Source: Styela clava
Lineage: Eukaryota > Chordata > Ascidiacea > Stolidobranchia > Styelidae
Assembly (NCBI RefSeq): GCF_964204865.1
Contig: NC_135259.1
Span: 6,086,974-6,150,973, forward strand
Direction of reading: 5' to 3'
Length of the DNA: 64,000 nt
Below are positions 62,601-64,000 of this stretch, in pieces (position 1 is the stretch's first letter; the number at the start of each line of letters is the position of its first letter). Under the pieces are notes generated by a model that was not told where the DNA came from, searched no databases, and was given only the letters and a program-made list of their open reading frames with translations. Made by a program: the position numbers and the translations under genes.

Positions 62601-63349
62601 TAATATCCAACATTTCACTCTGAACAAGGCCCTGAGCAAGCAACTACTGATATCTATATATATGTGAGGATATACTAATTTTGAAAGAGCTGGAATATTC
62701 ACAATTTGGCATTGTCTACCCAAATTTTGGTGCTCCCGAAGTATTCCTACCCAGATGGCGCACAACCTGAACATAGTATGAGTACCAGGTTAGGTTTGTT
62801 CAGGTTGTTCGTCATCTTGGTACGAATATTTCCGGAGCGCCCAAATTTTTTATACCCTGGGTGAAGTGGTGGGCATGGGATTTGAGTACAGATAGGGAAC
62901 CTGCAATGCCAAACTAGTTGAGTATAACGGTTTACCCACTAGTTCCCAAAGTTTAGTTTGAAGAAGATGTTTTGGATATTCAGATTAATTTAATTTTTCA
63001 AATAAAGTCACATAAGAACAGAATCTCTAGCCTATTGCGCAACAATAAAACCATTAAAGTTCATCGCTATGCTCAATTAAAATGGAATTTAATTTTTCGC
63101 AGAATTTTCACATCTCCACATATATAAATCGAATCTTATAGTATAGTAATATAGTAAATTTTCATAGATTCGTCAACAAATGAATGTTTACAAATAAGAA
63201 CATCAGATAATTATAACTCTTACTTTTTATCTCTATCTTCATCTCGATTTCTTCTTCGCCTTTCTCTTTCTTTTAGATCAACATTGACGGCGTTATTATA
63301 TTGAACTTGACTTACAAAATTGCGAGGAGGATCCGCGTTCACTGATGGC
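50625..63349 (-). CDS. FHOD-family formin, C-terminal part (FH1-FH2-DAD), partial at 5' end
   Basis: Sixteen minus-strand exons: 63224-63349, 61496-61557, 60996-61085, 59716-60422, 58916-59179, 58415-58540, 57873-58028, 56404-56586, 56158-56277, 55253-55415, 54830-55020, 53798-53990, 52992-53045, 51944-52061, 51236-51469, 50625-50689 (TAA at 50627-50625). About 950 aa are present; the GTPase-binding/FH3 part lies off the right edge. FHOD formins nucleate or bundle actin under Rho-GTPase/ROCK control. A charged coiled-coil stretch ([15 protein letters not shown]) and a Ser/Thr-rich linker lead to FH1 (three polyproline runs, 58960-59075, profilin sites). FH2 carries [66 protein letters not shown] and RTSRERV. 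The basic autoinhibitory DAD tail ends [20 protein letters not shown]. Exon 55253-55415 has one extra base that breaks the frame near 55379. All other junctions agree in phase. Confidence 0.92.
50871..50962 (+). mobile_element. tRNA-derived SINE fragment in the last FHOD intron
   Basis: ATGGCTCGGCAGTCGAGC resembles an A box, and GGTTCAAATCC, about 60 bp downstream, fits the Pol III B-box consensus. The segment does not fold into a regular tRNA cloverleaf by eye, so it is called a SINE head rather than a tRNA gene. Confidence 0.5.
51520..51720 (-). mobile_element. tRNA-derived SINE, intron of FHOD
   Basis: On the minus strand it carries TTGGCATCACAGATTACAT, a B-box-like GGGTTCAAATAGC, ATGCCCATG and a tail resembling the copy at 62.6-62.9 kb (shared CATTGTCTACCC and AAGGCCCT). 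It lies between formin exons 51236-51469 and 51944-52061. Confidence 0.5.
52563..52790. mobile_element. short hAT-like MITE, intron of FHOD
   Basis: The left end CACGGGTGCAACAGACGGCC and the right end (CAGGGGTGTGCAACG on the minus strand) are imperfect inverted repeats of hAT type, with CCCGCGGGCC near the left end. The element is about 230 bp and has no coding sequence. Confidence 0.6.
54036..54165 (+). mobile_element. tRNA-derived SINE, intron of FHOD
   Basis: GGCGCTATGGCCTAGCAGTT (A-box-like) is followed by GGAGATTACACATCCCATGC (degenerate B box) and CCCGCATCACCCATGGTAA, which recurs inverted at about 62.83-62.87 kb. The fold is too degenerate for a working tRNA. Confidence 0.55.
54188..54496. 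mobile_element. hAT-type MITE with perfect 14-bp terminal repeats
   Basis: Starts CAGTGGTTCCCAAA and ends TTTGGGAACCACTG, a perfect inverted pair. TTTTAAAT occurs on both sides, four bases away from the left end, compatible with an 8-bp target-site duplication. Internal GCGGGCC/GGGGGTC blocks are typical of the group. It lies in the FHOD intron between exons 53798-53990 and 54830-55020. Confidence 0.8.
56680..57195. mobile_element. repeat element interrupted by a mariner-like MITE
   Basis: The left part begins CAGTGTTTCTCAACCAGAGA. The right part (ATAAACTATTCAAACCATGC to AGTGTTTAGGAGCCAATG) recurs at about 53395-53645 and 63540-63730, showing a dispersed family. The element at 56801-57009 splits this copy. 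All of it lies in the FHOD intron between exons 56404-56586 and 57873-58028. Confidence 0.6.
56801..57009. mobile_element. mariner/Tc1-type MITE
   Basis: Perfect terminal repeats TACAGGGTGTCCAAAAAGTT and AACTTTTTGGACACCCTGTA with TA at the outer edges, 209 bp, no coding sequence. TA target preference and the terminal sequence fit a non-autonomous Tc1/mariner element. Confidence 0.85.
62600..62945 (-). mobile_element. tRNA-derived SINE split by the palindromic MITE
   Basis: The right part (minus strand: TAGTTTGGCATTGCAGGTTC, then CAAATCCCATGCCCACCACT) is a SINE head. Its tail continues beyond the insertion (CACAATTTGGCATTGTCTACC and AAGGCCCT) as in the 51.5-kb copy. The MITE at 62725-62850 sits between the two. 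Confidence 0.5.
62725..62850. mobile_element. small palindromic MITE, copy 3
   Basis: Begins TTTGGTGCTCCCGAAGTATT and ends AATATTTCCGGAGCGCCCAAA, with AGATGGCGCACAACCTGAAC mirrored internally. AAAT/ATTT runs at both ends look like the insertion target. It lies between formin exons 61496-61557 and 63224-63349. Confidence 0.8.
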
Positions 63350-63539
63350 CTGATAAAAGACGCATAATAAAGTTACACTGAGGAGCAGATGTCAACAAAC
63401 TTGGTTATATTTAACAACAGCAGTTTAGTTATGCTGGAGTTACATAATTCTTGGACAATATTTCATTTTAACTCTGTAAAGGATGGAGAAGGATTTTCAC
63501 TAATATTGCTAAGTTTCTTAATCTTATTGTAATATCTAT

Positions 63540-63730
63540 TTATTTGAACATTATAATTTATTCAAACTGTTCAAAAGCCAGATTGCAGATTGTACATAAG
63601 ACTAGCTAAGGCCCCTAAAATATTCAACAAAAACCATAAACAGAATTTTCTGCATAGTGAGAGAGAAATAAAGAGATATAAAATAGGTAATAGTGAGAAA
63701 TATATTAAAAAAAGGTTGAAAACCATTGGC
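63540..63730. repeat. dispersed repeat copy related to 53.4 and 56.7 kb
   Basis: TTATTCAAACTGTTCAAAAGCCAG and the closing AAAAAAAGGTTGAAAACCATTG match the right-hand part of the repeats at 53395-53645 (GGTTGGAAACCACTG) and 56680-57195. Located upstream of the first formin exon in the window. Confidence 0.55.
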
Positions 63731-64000
63731 TTAGATCAGGGTTGGGCAAAGTTTTTTAAAATAAAAGCCGCATGCAGCAAGTCAGAAATATGGAAGAGCC
63801 ACATAATTTTTGAAAATTTTTAATATTAGAGCTCATTAAAGCATTTTGCATTGTGAATGTTACATTAGTACTAATTTGGGAGATGCACCTTTGTCCAGTG
63901 CTACGCGAAACCAGCGTTTGGGCTATTACTCGCTTCGTGTTGTTGGGATCCAAGACTGCGACAACATCAGCAAATTTTATTTCACAAAATCACAGTCATG

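Noticed and set aside
1..64000. CRISPR arrays, operons, bacterial promoters or ribosomal RNA
   Set aside because: No regularly spaced repeats, rRNA-like blocks or prokaryotic gene arrangement; the window is intron-rich eukaryotic DNA.

Overview
The window is AT-rich animal nuclear DNA. Its genes are built from many short exons with GT...AG introns, set in long non-coding stretches full of small decayed DNA transposons and tRNA-derived SINE-like elements. An inter-alpha-trypsin-inhibitor heavy-chain-like gene (a deuterostome-type family) lies near a trehalose-6-phosphate synthase (present in invertebrates, absent from vertebrates). That pairing suggests an invertebrate deuterostome. A tunicate (ascidian) is my best guess, but this is inference and not proven by the sequence.

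Layout. 1-3.9 kb: no convincing gene. 3.9-10.3 kb (-): secreted ITIH-like VIT+vWA protein in 14-15 phase-consistent exons, with a degenerate metal site and an apparently early end. 12.8-14.9 kb (+): complete five-exon heparan sulfate 3-O-sulfotransferase-like type II membrane enzyme, head-to-head with the ITIH gene. 15.1-16.8 kb: one MITE with a second element nested inside it. 18.2-22.4 kb: two tandem 2-kb units, each with an intronless minus-strand gene for a ParB/sulfiredoxin-like-fold protein of about 190 aa ending in a CaaX-type CTIL. 23.8-35.9 kb: a 6,030-bp segment present twice head to tail, nearly identical, containing a dead hAT transposase and ending just beyond a short coding-like leader that may belong to the next gene. 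36.5-45.0 kb (+): complete trehalose-6-phosphate synthase with fused TPP domain, 16 coding exons, about 840 aa. 45.4-46.3 kb: a 410-bp tandem duplication. 46.7-47.9 kb: another dead hAT element. 50.6-63.3 kb (-): the C-terminal two thirds of an FHOD-family formin (FH1, FH2, DAD; 16 exons), whose N-terminal part lies beyond the right edge. TPS and FHOD converge tail to tail.

These genes do not form one pathway. They cover extracellular matrix or plasma (ITIH, sulfotransferase), sugar metabolism (TPS) and actin dynamics (FHOD). The least explained item is the lipid-tail ParB-like gene pair. Exon coordinates were derived by hand from splice sites and reading-frame phase. No database search was possible, so family calls rest on motif recognition.
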